Positions 1 to 8,116 of a DNA stretch of 64,000 nt are shown here, piece by piece. Under the pieces are notes generated by a model that did not search any database, was not told the DNA's origin, and saw nothing but the letters and a program-made list of their open reading frames with translations. How positions within the stretch are numbered: position 1 is the first letter of the stretch; the number at the start of each line of letters is the position of its first letter. The stretch covers positions 2,326,640-2,390,639 of the forward strand of contig JAVQMD010000001.1 of assembly GCA_032595675.1 (NCBI GenBank), written 5' to 3'. The position numbers were made by a program, and so were the translations under genes. This stretch comes from Candidatus Electrothrix rattekaaiensis. Lineage in GTDB: Bacteria; Desulfobacterota; Desulfobulbia; Desulfobulbales; Desulfobulbaceae.

Positions 1-417
1 ACCATAGCTGAGGCAAAGATTCAGGCGCAGTTCGGAACAGTGCTCTGTCTCGGCAATGACTCTATCGAGCATCTTGCGCACATCATCAGGCAGGCGATCT
101 TTCTGGCCAAAACATGCCAGACGAACTCCGTTTTTCTTCATAGTATCCAGCTCAGACTGCAAATAGGTCTTGAGCAGGGTCATGAGGCCCTTGACCTCCA
201 GACCAGGACGCTGCCAATTTTCCGTGGAAAAGGCATACAGGGAAAGATGCCTGATCCCGACCTCGCGAGCTGTTTCCACCGCCTCACGCACGGAATCGGC
301 TCCGGCCTTATGACCGAAGAGTCTGGGACGACGACGCTGTTGAGCCCAACGGCCATTACCGTCCATGATAATAGCCACATGCCGAGGAAGCGGGTCCGGG
401 TAACGAGTTACATCCAT
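1..417 (-). CDS. uppS: Isoprenyl (undecaprenyl) diphosphate synthase, C-terminus cut by window edge
   Basis: Cis-prenyltransferase that makes the C55 lipid carrier for peptidoglycan and O-antigen at the cytoplasmic membrane face. The first 139 codons are present and the rest lies left of the window. Seen: an IIMDGNGRWA motif near residues 16-25, whose Asp19 is the Mg-pyrophosphate ligand in this family, then GHKAG and LYAFSTENW blocks. ATG 417 is chosen because the DGNGRWA motif then sits at the usual distance from the N-terminus. A TTG lies three codons upstream. It starts 14 nt after the frr stop, so the two are probably cotranscribed; frr-uppS adjacency is common in proteobacteria. Confidence 0.93.
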   Translation of the reverse strand, partial: MDVTRYPDPLPRHVAIIMDGNGRWAQQRRRPRLFGHKAGADSVREAVETAREVGIRHLSLYAFSTENWQRPGLEVKGLMTLLKTYLQSELDTMKKNGVRLACFGQKDRLPDDVRKMLDRVIAETEHCSELRLNLCLSYG

Positions 418-431
418 AGTCTTCAAAGAGG

Positions 432-989
432 CTAAACCTCCATAACCTCTTTTTCTTTACCAGCAGCTATCTCATCAATCCGGGTGATGAATTCATCCGT
501 CACCTTCTGCACCTCTTCCTGATAGCGAAACATATCGTCTTCAGAAATTTCCTTGTCGTTCTTTTGTGCTTTAAAGGTATCGTTGGCATCACGTCGATCA
601 TTACGCACACCGACCTTGTACTCTTCAGAAATTTTCTTTACCTGCTTGACCAACTCCTTGCGCCGATCTTCGGTCAACTGAGGAATATTCAGCCGGATAA
701 CCTTGCCGTCATTGGCTGGTGTCAGGCCGAGATCAGAGGTCATGATCGCCTTTTCCAGCACAGCCAGCATCTGGGGGTCCCAAGGCTGGATTACAATCAT
801 TCGACTTTCAGGAACAGTGATCGTCCCTACCTGATCAACAGGCAGGTTGGAACCGTAGGCATTCACTTTAATTCTTTCCAGCAGGCTTCGGGAAGCACGA
901 CCGGTTCGGATACTGGTCAGCTCTCGTTTCAGCGCCTCAACCCTTTCCTCCATACTCTCTCTTGCCAGCTCTACAACCTCGTTTGCCAT
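432..989 (-). CDS. frr: Ribosome recycling factor
   Basis: Splits post-termination ribosomes together with EF-G. The 185-residue length is exactly that of the family. The sequence shows the RTGRAS region (residues 28-33), a NIPQLTEDRRKELVKQ segment and the charged helical C-terminus. It lies directly upstream of uppS in the same direction. The pyrH/tsf/rpsB genes that often precede frr are absent; a ~480 bp spacer with a repeat element lies upstream instead. Confidence 0.97.
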   Translation of the reverse strand: MANEVVELARESMEERVEALKRELTSIRTGRASRSLLERIKVNAYGSNLPVDQVGTITVPESRMIVIQPWDPQMLAVLEKAIMTSDLGLTPANDGKVIRLNIPQLTEDRRKELVKQVKKISEEYKVGVRNDRRDANDTFKAQKNDKEISEDDMFRYQEEVQKVTDEFITRIDEIAAGKEKEVMEV

Positions 990-1466
990 AACATCCTCCG
1001 GTGATATATCTTGTCCAATCTTTTATAGGCTACAAACACTCCTGTTGTACGACAACGTTGTGTGAAACCAGGAAGTATAATCAATTTTCATGATTTGCAA
1101 AGTTCATTTTTCTCTGTTGGTGTAAAAGAAGGGAGAGGACGCAACTATATCCTGAAAGTATACCGCAGAATAGGTAAAATGGAATGGAAAAGAGAATGCC
1201 GCAGGATACGGCTCTATTTTGAAGCCCGGTAGCCCGGTAGCCCGATAGGGTTGGGCAATATTTCGGTTCCTCCCAACCTGTTCTGATTTAAAAGCTGTCA
1301 CGTTGCCAATGTTGTTCACGTTATTGCCCGTTGCCCACTCTACTGGCTGCCATTTCATTCTGACCGCCGGGGCTGGTTGCGCAATTCCGCAGAAACGGTT
1401 ATATTTTCCGTATGAAAAACAACACTTGCGGCAGCCCTTGATCGGGCTGTTCCCGGAGGCGACACT
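990..1466. other. Spacer upstream of frr
   Basis: No convincing gene. It holds the first copy of a ~115 bp inverted-repeat element (1231-1349). GGAGG at 1455-1459 serves the small gene starting at 1467. A short open frame across the repeat on the minus strand has no ribosome site and is not considered coding. Confidence 0.6.
1231..1349. repeat. MITE-like element, copy A
   Basis: The left end contains CCCGATAGGGTTGGGCAAT; the right end contains TTGCCCACTCTACTGG, which read in reverse complement (CCAGTAGAGTGGGCAA) resembles the left end. The interior matches copy B at 1691-1800 in the same orientation, including TTTCGGTTCCTCCC and AAGCTGTCAC. Terminal inverted repeats, ~110 bp length and two copies suggest a miniature inverted-repeat transposable element or a REP-type hairpin. 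Confidence 0.65.
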
Positions 1467-1691
1467 ATGAAATCATTTCTGAAAAAATATTTTGATCAGG
1501 GACGGCAGGAAGGACGTCAGGAAGGAGAGGTCCGGCTGCTGCTCCGGCTGCTGCGCAAACGTTTCGGCGATCTGCCCGGCTGGGCCGAGGAGCGGCTGCG
1601 CCTCGCTTCTTCCGCGATGCTGGAAACCTGGTCGGAACGGATTCTGACGGCCTCCACTCTGGACGAGGTGTTTTCCGAACAGAACCGATAA
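1467..1691 (+). pseudogene. C-terminal fragment of an Rpn/PD-(D/E)XK transposase-like nuclease (DUF4351-like)
   Basis: A 74-residue peptide with the repeated GRQEGRQEG helix followed by an LLRLLRKRFGDLP-type segment. In recombination-promoting nuclease (Rpn) proteins this forms the extreme C-terminus after the nuclease domain. The nuclease domain is missing here. It has its own GGAGG at 1455-1459, 7 nt before ATG, so a short peptide could still be made. It sits exactly between the two copies of the inverted-repeat element, suggesting that the unit was carried in or trimmed by that element. Confidence 0.6.
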
Positions 1692-1800
1692 GCCCGGTAG
1701 GGTGGGCAATGTTTCGGTTCCTCCCGACCTATTTTAATTTAGAAGCTGTCACTTTGCTGACTTTGTTCACGTTATCGCCCGTTGTCTACTCTACTAGCTG
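1691..1800. repeat. MITE-like element, copy B
   Basis: Begins AGCCCGGTAGGGTGGGCAAT and ends TTGTCTACTCTACTAGC, an imperfect terminal inverted repeat. It is aligned almost base for base with copy A at 1231-1349. Its right end abuts the start of the HEPN-like gene at 1803-1821, so the element supplies that gene's immediate upstream region. Confidence 0.65.
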
Positions 1801-1802
1801 AT

Positions 1803-2714
1803 ATGCATCAAATTACGACCATGAAAAAAAAACTTTCAGAAAAAGAAGAGAAGGAATTTCAAGAGTGGCTTAAGAGGGATGATGATTCGACCTGTGAAAC
1901 CTATCACGATTATGCCACCTACGTTCTTCCTGATTTAGATTATAAATATCAACTGATTGCAATAAAAAACTTAGTGGCTGTTCATAAAGATATTTCCGAT
2001 AAAAATACTCAAGAGATAGAAACTTTAAATGAAGCTATAGAAAAAGTAACAAGAAGGGATTACAAAGAATATTTATTTGGCCAGCGAGGAGAACAGTTAT
2101 ATGTTAATAGTTACGTGAATGCAGCACATAGCATGGCTGCGGTTGGTATGTTGGCTCCTTTTATGGAATCAATTTTCTTTCAATCTTTTCTCGGCATAGA
2201 AAAAGGTGAAAACGAATCTTTTTTCCCAGACCTCAATATAGACCTCGTTGAAAACAAATCTTCTAATCTTCATCAGCGGTGGGTGCAAGCTACCCATGAG
2301 AAATGGGATTGTCATTTTGTATGGCATAAAAATCGTCGCCAAGAGGATTTAGTTAAAGGTATTTTGCAATTATCTGAGGCGACAGGTCTTAAGGAATTTC
2401 TTCCTGAAGATTTGGAGATTACCTTAAAGGTATTATTTGCTTATCGGAACAAAATGTTTCATTTTGGATTAGAATGGCCTTCAGAAGAACGTGAGAAATT
2501 CTGGCAACGTATTCAAAATGAAAAATGGCCTTCTAACTGGATAGAAGCAGCAACAAAAAACAATGACGAACATTTGATTATCTATATTTCAGATGCGTTT
2601 ATAACGCATTGTTTAGATAGTGCCGAAGCAATCATTGATGGTATATCTCGTTTTGTTTTTAAGGCTGCTGAGCAACAACTCAAGCAATATAACAAGCGGG
2701 TATCGGAAAACTAG
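1803..2714 (+). CDS. HEPN-like protein of unknown function
   Basis: About 303 residues, AT-rich relative to its neighbours. Near residue 215 is an RNKMFH motif that fits the Rx4H active-site signature of HEPN ribonucleases, in the context FAYRNKMFHFGLEWP. No membrane segment or signal peptide. A TTG at 1782 extends the frame into the repeat element. ATG 1803 or ATG 1821 is more likely, but neither has a clear ribosome site. HEPN proteins often act as toxins or antiphage RNases. That role is inference only; no antitoxin partner is obvious next door. Confidence 0.55.
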   Translation: MHQITTMKKKLSEKEEKEFQEWLKRDDDSTCETYHDYATYVLPDLDYKYQLIAIKNLVAVHKDISDKNTQEIETLNEAIEKVTRRDYKEYLFGQRGEQLYVNSYVNAAHSMAAVGMLAPFMESIFFQSFLGIEKGENESFFPDLNIDLVENKSSNLHQRWVQATHEKWDCHFVWHKNRRQEDLVKGILQLSEATGLKEFLPEDLEITLKVLFAYRNKMFHFGLEWPSEEREKFWQRIQNEKWPSNWIEAATKNNDEHLIIYISDAFITHCLDSAEAIIDGISRFVFKAAEQQLKQYNKRVSEN

Positions 2715-2830
2715 GTAGGGTCTACTTGAGTGCAACGAAAGAGAACAGAGAAAGGAGAGGAGGAATTAGAAAACCGGAACTACCCCGCCTTTCATTCAAG
2801 ACGGAGCAGTTTCTTCAACGCAGGGGAGAA

Positions 2831-3166
2831 CTACTGATTCAGCAGCTCACGCAGCCGTTTGGAAGGACGGAAAGAAACCATCTTCCGCTTGGTGATCATC
2901 ATAGACTCACCAGTACGGGGATTACGCCCGCGACGGGGAGACTTATCCCGCACGGTCAGGGTGCCGAACTGAACCAGCTTGAGCGACTCTCCGCCCACCA
3001 AGGTTTCTTTCATGGATGCAAAAATCGTATCAACGAGCTCTGCGGAATTGCGTTGGGACAAGTCGAGTTCTTTGTTAATCGCAACAGCGAGCTCTTTCCT
3101 GGTAACATTGCCTTTTTTCCCGTTACCTTCGTCGCTACTTGTTTTTTTCTTTGTTTCTTTTTTCAT
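2831..3166 (-). CDS. ihfA: Integration host factor / HU-family DNA-bending protein
   Basis: A 111-residue protein with a ~20-residue Lys-rich N-terminal extension, then a complete HU/IHF fold: VTRKELAVAINKEL near residue 21, GTLTVRDKSPRRGRNPRTGE in the DNA-embracing arm and VSFRPSKRLRELL at the C-terminus. Its start codon is 1 nt past the pheT stop, so it is translationally coupled. pheT-ihfA linkage is conserved widely in proteobacteria, which supports the alpha-subunit assignment over HU. Confidence 0.88.
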   Translation of the reverse strand: MKKETKKKTSSDEGNGKKGNVTRKELAVAINKELDLSQRNSAELVDTIFASMKETLVGGESLKLVQFGTLTVRDKSPRRGRNPRTGESMMITKRKMVSFRPSKRLRELLNQ

Positions 3167-3167
3167 T

Positions 3168-5648
3168 TTACTCTTTTCCTTCTCGATATCGACCGCCGAA
3201 GCGGGACATCAGTGCATTGACTATTTTTTCGTGAAAGCCGTCAACTGTGGCATCGTCCAAGGTTTTTTCATCAGAACGATAGGTAACAGTCAAGGCGACG
3301 CTTTTCATACCCTCATCAATGGGTTTACCGCTGTAAACATCAAAAATATCTGCATACACAACATGCTGCTTCTTATGCGCCCGTATCTCCTGCAACAGAT
3401 CTCCGGCAGCCGCGCTTTCCGGCACCAGCAGGGCAATATCACGCTTTACTGACGGATAACGGGACAATGGAGTAAATGCCTTCTCAATCGTCGGCAATTC
3501 CAGCAGGGCACCCAGTTCAAGCTCAACAAAAAAGACATCCTGCTTAATGGAAAACGCCTGGGCAGCCTGTTTACTCAACTTGCCGATCAGGCCCAGTTGG
3601 TTTTCGCCATCCATAATACGAAGAGAAAGGCCTGTATCCGCGTAAGTACAGGTAAAGGTACACTCTGGAGCAGCTGATGATGACGCATCGCCAGCCCCGT
3701 CAACAGCCTGAAAGAGAATATCCCCTGATTTCCCCTGAAGACGCAGTGTTTGCAAAAGGCTCTGGACAGCCCCTTTTATATCATAGAAATCCGCATACTC
3801 CTCGGAAAAATAGAGCGGAGAAGATGCCGGATAACGGGCCCCACTGATAACAGCACAGAGCTGATAGCGTTCTCCCGGTTGCTGAGCTGGATCACGCAGG
3901 GTAAACACCTTGCCAATCTCAAAAAGACGAATATCAGCTTGTTGAAAATTGATATTGCGCCGAATATTTTCCAGGATGCCGGGCAGCAGCATAGTACGCA
4001 TCACCGACTGATCCTCGGTCAGCGGATTGAGCAGGCGCACGCATTGCCTTCGAGGATCTTCTTGGCTGATCCCCAGCATATCACAATGTTTTTCCGCAAC
4101 AAAGGAGTAGTTAATGGCCTCGTAAAAACCAGAGCGGACAAATGCGGATGCTGTCTCCTGTCTGAGCCGACGCATCTCATCGCGCTGCGGATAATCCATA
4201 GAGATGTTTGGGCGGGCTGTGGGGATCTCATTATACCCCACCAGCCGGGCCAACTCTTCCACCAGATCAACCTCGCGTTCAATGTCCACCCGAAAAGCAG
4301 GCACTGTCACGGTAAGGGTTGCGCTGTCTTCATCAGCCACTGTAAAATCAATACCGCGTAAGTAGGTAGCAATCTGCTGGCCGGTCAGAGTAATGCCGAG
4401 CAATGCATTAACACGTTCAACTCGCAGGTCGAGTTGGAGCAGCTCTTTTTTGCCGGGATAGAGATCCACCCCGTCTGCAACCTGGGCATCAGCCAACTCA
4501 CAGATGAGCTGCACAGCTCGTTCCATTGCCTCGGTCACGCCGTCAGGGTTTATTCCACGCTCAAAACGGTAGGAGGCCTCGGTGGACAAGTTGAGCTTAC
4601 GGGCAGTACGACGCACAGAAACCGGATCAAAGCAGGCCGACTCCAGGAGAATCTCTGTTGTCTTCTCAGTCACCTCGGAATGGAGCCCGCCCATGACGCC
4701 TGCCACGGCAACAGGTTTTTCTCCATCACAGATCATGAGCATATCCGGCTCGATTTTTCGCTCGCTCTGATCCAAGGTCGTAAAGGTCGTCTCATCCGTC
4801 CGAGGACAACGTACCTCAATGGTCTTGCCTGCAAGCTCCTGAAAATCAAAGGCATGGAGCGGCTGACCGTATTCCAGCATCACAAAATTGGTAATATCCA
4901 CGATATTATTGATCGGACGCATTCCCACAGCAAGGAGCTGTCGTTGCAGCCACCACGGGGAGGGTTTGATCACAACGCCTGTCAATTTACGGGCAGCATA
5001 ACGTGGGCAGAGTTCCGGTTCGCTGATCTTAACTGTGAACTCAGAGGTCGAATCACCAAGTTCAGGCAAGGACGATACTGGTGGGGTAACCTTTTGTTCG
5101 GTAAAGCCAGCAACCTCACGGGCAATACCAAGCACAGCCGTACAATCTGGACGATTGGGAGTGAGATCAATCTCGATCATGGTGTCGGAGAGATCCAGCA
5201 CCTCGGCCAGAGACTGCCCGGATGCCAGCGAGGAATCCAACTCAATGATTCCAGCGTGTTCTTCGCCTATGCCCAGCTCACGCCAAGAACAAAGCATACC
5301 CAGAGAAACTTCGCCCCGCACCTTGGCCTTTTTGATTTTCATCCCGCCGGGCAGCGTAACACCGGGACGGGCAATGGCTGTTATCAGGCCGGGTCGTACA
5401 TTGGAGGCTCCACAGACAATGGGTACTTTTTCCTCACCGATCTCCACCTCGCAAAGACTGAGCCGATCAGCGTTGGGATGTTTTGCCACGGAAAGAACTT
5501 TTGCCGTTTGGATAGCGTCAAGGCCGACATAGAGTTCCTCAACCGCATCAACTTCCAGGCCGAGCATGGTCAGGCGTTCCGCCAGCTGATCAGGAGTCAG
5601 ACTGTCCAGAGAAATATACTTACCAAGCCAGCTGAGGGTAAATTTCAT
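3168..5648 (-). CDS. pheT: Phenylalanyl-tRNA synthetase beta subunit
   Basis: Forms the alpha2-beta2 enzyme with PheS and charges tRNA-Phe. The 826 residues cover an N-terminal tRNA-binding EMAP-like domain (residues ~40-150), the B3/B4 editing domain, the B5 domain and a C-terminal ferredoxin-like anticodon-binding domain (YPSVKRDIALLVPE near 735). Full length for the bacterial family. It follows pheS by 79 nt and is coupled to ihfA. Confidence 0.97.
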   Translation of the reverse strand: MKFTLSWLGKYISLDSLTPDQLAERLTMLGLEVDAVEELYVGLDAIQTAKVLSVAKHPNADRLSLCEVEIGEEKVPIVCGASNVRPGLITAIARPGVTLPGGMKIKKAKVRGEVSLGMLCSWRELGIGEEHAGIIELDSSLASGQSLAEVLDLSDTMIEIDLTPNRPDCTAVLGIAREVAGFTEQKVTPPVSSLPELGDSTSEFTVKISEPELCPRYAARKLTGVVIKPSPWWLQRQLLAVGMRPINNIVDITNFVMLEYGQPLHAFDFQELAGKTIEVRCPRTDETTFTTLDQSERKIEPDMLMICDGEKPVAVAGVMGGLHSEVTEKTTEILLESACFDPVSVRRTARKLNLSTEASYRFERGINPDGVTEAMERAVQLICELADAQVADGVDLYPGKKELLQLDLRVERVNALLGITLTGQQIATYLRGIDFTVADEDSATLTVTVPAFRVDIEREVDLVEELARLVGYNEIPTARPNISMDYPQRDEMRRLRQETASAFVRSGFYEAINYSFVAEKHCDMLGISQEDPRRQCVRLLNPLTEDQSVMRTMLLPGILENIRRNINFQQADIRLFEIGKVFTLRDPAQQPGERYQLCAVISGARYPASSPLYFSEEYADFYDIKGAVQSLLQTLRLQGKSGDILFQAVDGAGDASSSAAPECTFTCTYADTGLSLRIMDGENQLGLIGKLSKQAAQAFSIKQDVFFVELELGALLELPTIEKAFTPLSRYPSVKRDIALLVPESAAAGDLLQEIRAHKKQHVVYADIFDVYSGKPIDEGMKSVALTVTYRSDEKTLDDATVDGFHEKIVNALMSRFGGRYREGKE

Positions 5649-5727
5649 GGGAATATATCAATTCGTGAGGTAACGGTTCTGAAAATTTTATGACCGGGCT
5701 GCTTTACTCGGCTATACAACGGAAGGA

Positions 5728-6738
5728 TTAAAACTGGTGAAGGAATCGAAGATCGTTTTCGTAATAGAGGCGAATATCATCAATACCGTACTTGAGCATG
5801 GCGATGCGCTCTACCCCGAGACCGAAGGCAAACCCGGAAAATTCGTCTGGATCATAGCCGACCATTTTCATAACCTCCGGATCAATCAAGCCCGCTCCAA
5901 GTATTTCCAACCATCCTGTTCGCTTACAGACTCTGCATCCTGCCCCTTGGCAGATAACACAGGCAATATCTACTTCCGCACTAGGCTCGGTAAACGGAAA
6001 AAAGCTCGGACGAAAACGAAGGGGTAAATCCCCTTTGAAAATACGGCGGGTAAAGGTGGTCAGCACTCCTTTGAGATCCGCAAAGGAGACGCTACGGTCA
6101 ACCAAAAACCCCTCGACCTGATGAAACATTGGTGTATGGGTGATATCGGAATCACAGCGATATACCTTGCCCGGCGCGATATAACGAAGAGGAGGCTCCT
6201 GATTTTCCATAATCCTAGCCTGCATAGGCGAGGTATGGGTCCGCAGCAGCAAAGAATCAGACACATAAAAGGTGTCATGCATATCCCTAGCCGGATGGTG
6301 CTTGGGGATATTGAGGGCCTCGAAGTTGTAATAATCGGTTTCAACATCCGGCCCTTCGGCAACAGCAAAACCCATTCCCTCAAAAACAGCGCAGATCTCC
6401 TCCATCACCTGGGTGACAGGATGAAGCTTGCCGCAAGGAAGAAAGCGACCAGGTAGGCTGAGATCAACAGCCTCAGCCGCATGCGCCTGTTCTCCGGCTG
6501 CTATCTCTTCCTTTTTCCCAAGAAAGAGTGCTTCTACCTCTTTCTTCACCGTATTTGCAAGCTGGCCAAGACGAGGCCGATCTTCCTTGGGGGCCTGACT
6601 CAATTCCTTCATCACTGATGAAAGAAGGCCTTTCCGCCCGAGAAATGTAACCCGGAACTCCTCTAAGCTCTGCTGGTCGCTGATGGCAGACAAAGCCTCA
6701 ACAGCTTCGGCTTTCAGGCTTTGCAGTCTGTTTTCCAT
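5728..6738 (-). CDS. pheS: Phenylalanyl-tRNA synthetase alpha subunit
   Basis: Catalytic subunit. The 336 residues contain an N-terminal coiled coil and class II synthetase motifs: [12 protein letters not shown] (motif 2 region), FHQVEGF, and the motif 3 segment [14 protein letters not shown] near the C-terminus. It lies 30 nt after rplT in the classic order infC-rpmI-rplT-pheS-pheT. Confidence 0.97.
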   Translation of the reverse strand: MENRLQSLKAEAVEALSAISDQQSLEEFRVTFLGRKGLLSSVMKELSQAPKEDRPRLGQLANTVKKEVEALFLGKKEEIAAGEQAHAAEAVDLSLPGRFLPCGKLHPVTQVMEEICAVFEGMGFAVAEGPDVETDYYNFEALNIPKHHPARDMHDTFYVSDSLLLRTHTSPMQARIMENQEPPLRYIAPGKVYRCDSDITHTPMFHQVEGFLVDRSVSFADLKGVLTTFTRRIFKGDLPLRFRPSFFPFTEPSAEVDIACVICQGAGCRVCKRTGWLEILGAGLIDPEVMKMVGYDPDEFSGFAFGLGVERIAMLKYGIDDIRLYYENDLRFLHQF

Positions 6739-6768
6739 TGTGCGCGTCTTCTCTCAGGCTCTCAGGTA

Positions 6769-7128
6769 TCAGACTGCAGCTTCAAGACCGGCAGCTTTGA
6801 CAACCTCGGTGAATGCACTCGGGTCAACAATGGCCAGATGGGACAGCACCTTGCGGTCAAGCTCAATCCCTGCCTGCTGCAGAGCGTGAATCAGCTTACT
6901 GTAGCTGGTGTTATTCAACTGAGCAGCAGCACCAATACGGGTGATCCACAGGCGGCGGAAATTTCGCTTATTGGTTCTTCTATCCCGATAGGCGTAGCAC
7001 AACGCGCGATCAACAGCTTCTGTCGCGGTGCGATACAGGCGACTTCGGCCTCCCCGGAACCCTTTAGCTTGCTTTAAAACTTTATTTCTTCTGCGGCGGG
7101 CCTTGAACCCGCGTGTTACGCGTGGCAT
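6769..7128 (-). CDS. rplT: Large ribosomal subunit protein bL20
   Basis: 119 residues, the family's normal size, beginning [19 protein letters not shown] with the arginine-rich N-terminal tail that threads into 23S rRNA. It is also the usual autogenous repressor of rpmI-rplT, acting in the leader upstream of rpmI. I did not resolve that RNA structure here. Confidence 0.98.
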   Translation of the reverse strand: MPRVTRGFKARRRRNKVLKQAKGFRGGRSRLYRTATEAVDRALCYAYRDRRTNKRNFRRLWITRIGAAAQLNNTSYSKLIHALQQAGIELDRKVLSHLAIVDPSAFTEVVKAAGLEAAV

Positions 7129-7248
7129 CCTTGCACTCCATGTAGTACAAAATTTACTAAAAAAGTCGTTCTATACATCATCCAAACTCGATACTAACCG
7201 ATGCTCCAAGGGAGCCGCACGGTCTTACCTCTGCTTACTGCTTACTGC

Positions 7249-7446
7249 TTAAAGGTAGGGCAGCATACGTCGGACTGCCTTGGTATCAGCTGCATCAATT
7301 AATCCGCTTTGGCGCAGATTACGTTTCCGCTTGGTTGATTTACTGGTCAGAATATGTGAGGTAAAGGCCTTACTTCTCCGAATTTTACCGGTACCGGTCG
7401 CTTTAAAACGCTTGGCCGCCCCTCGGTTGGTCTTCATCTTTGGCAT
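7249..7446 (-). CDS. rpmI: Large ribosomal subunit protein bL35
   Basis: 65 residues from [15 protein letters not shown], the invariant family start. The open frame extends 7 codons upstream, but the conserved start and length favour 7446. Located between infC and rplT. Confidence 0.97.
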   Translation of the reverse strand: MPKMKTNRGAAKRFKATGTGKIRRSKAFTSHILTSKSTKRKRNLRQSGLIDAADTKAVRRMLPYL

Positions 7447-7530
7447 GATACGTTCCTTGTTGTTCAAGAGTCTGAAAAAATCTCAGAAGCTCGTTTGGTT
7501 TATTACTTTTTTCGATCAGTCTGCGATTAA

Positions 7531-8076
7531 TCAGGCTTTCGGACCGACAAACATAACAAGCTGTCGTCCTTCCATTTTCGGCTCCTGCAGAATAACACAA
7601 TCTTCACGCAGGCTGTCGGCAATCTTACGAATCGCCTCAAGGCCGACAGATTGAGCATAGATAATTTCCCGACCGCGAAACTGCATCGTCACTTTGACCT
7701 TATTCTTCTTCTCAAGAAATCGCTTTATCTTCTTGATCTTAAAATCCAAGTCATGTTCTTCAGTCTTGGGACGAAACTTAATCTCTTTTGTCTCAATAAC
7801 CGTCTGTTTTTTCTTTGCTTCCTGTTGCTTCTTTTTTAACTCGTACCGGTATTTGTCATAATTCATAATTCGACAAACCGGAGGCTTGGCCTTATCTGAG
7901 ACCTCAACCAAATCAAGCCCTACATCATCAGCAAGCTGTCGCGCTTTTGCTGTAGAAACAACACCGATTTGCTCGCCTTCAGCTCCGATCAATCGGACCT
8001 CCAGATAGCGAATCGCTTCATTGACTTTTGACTTAATTTCCTGCTTCTGCGGAAGTTTTCTGCCTCTTCGTTTAAT
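7531..8076 (-). CDS. infC: Translation initiation factor IF-3 with AUU start
   Basis: 181 residues if translation begins at the ATT at 8076-8074, preceded at 8 nt by a perfect AGGAGG (8090-8085). The reading then starts IKRRGRKLPQKQEIKSKVNE, the expected IF-3 N-domain, and continues through VEVSDKAKPPVCRIMNYDKY. Starting at the first NTG codon (7992) would remove 28 conserved residues. An AUU start is the known device by which IF-3 represses its own synthesis. Located 40 nt after thrS. Confidence 0.95.
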   Translation of the reverse strand: MKRRGRKLPQKQEIKSKVNEAIRYLEVRLIGAEGEQIGVVSTAKARQLADDVGLDLVEVSDKAKPPVCRIMNYDKYRYELKKKQQEAKKKQTVIETKEIKFRPKTEEHDLDFKIKKIKRFLEKKNKVKVTMQFRGREIIYAQSVGLEAIRKIADSLREDCVILQEPKMEGRQLVMFVGPKA

Positions 8077-8116
8077 GTTCGGATCCTCCTGATTAATCCA
8101 ATACCAATACAGCCTG

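Noticed and set aside
1104-1358. 84-codon minus-strand frame
   Set aside because: Lies across the inverted-repeat element; no start signal.
4434-5693. Long plus-strand open frame (419 codons) opposite pheT
   Set aside because: Antisense shadow of pheT; no ribosome site and no family resemblance.
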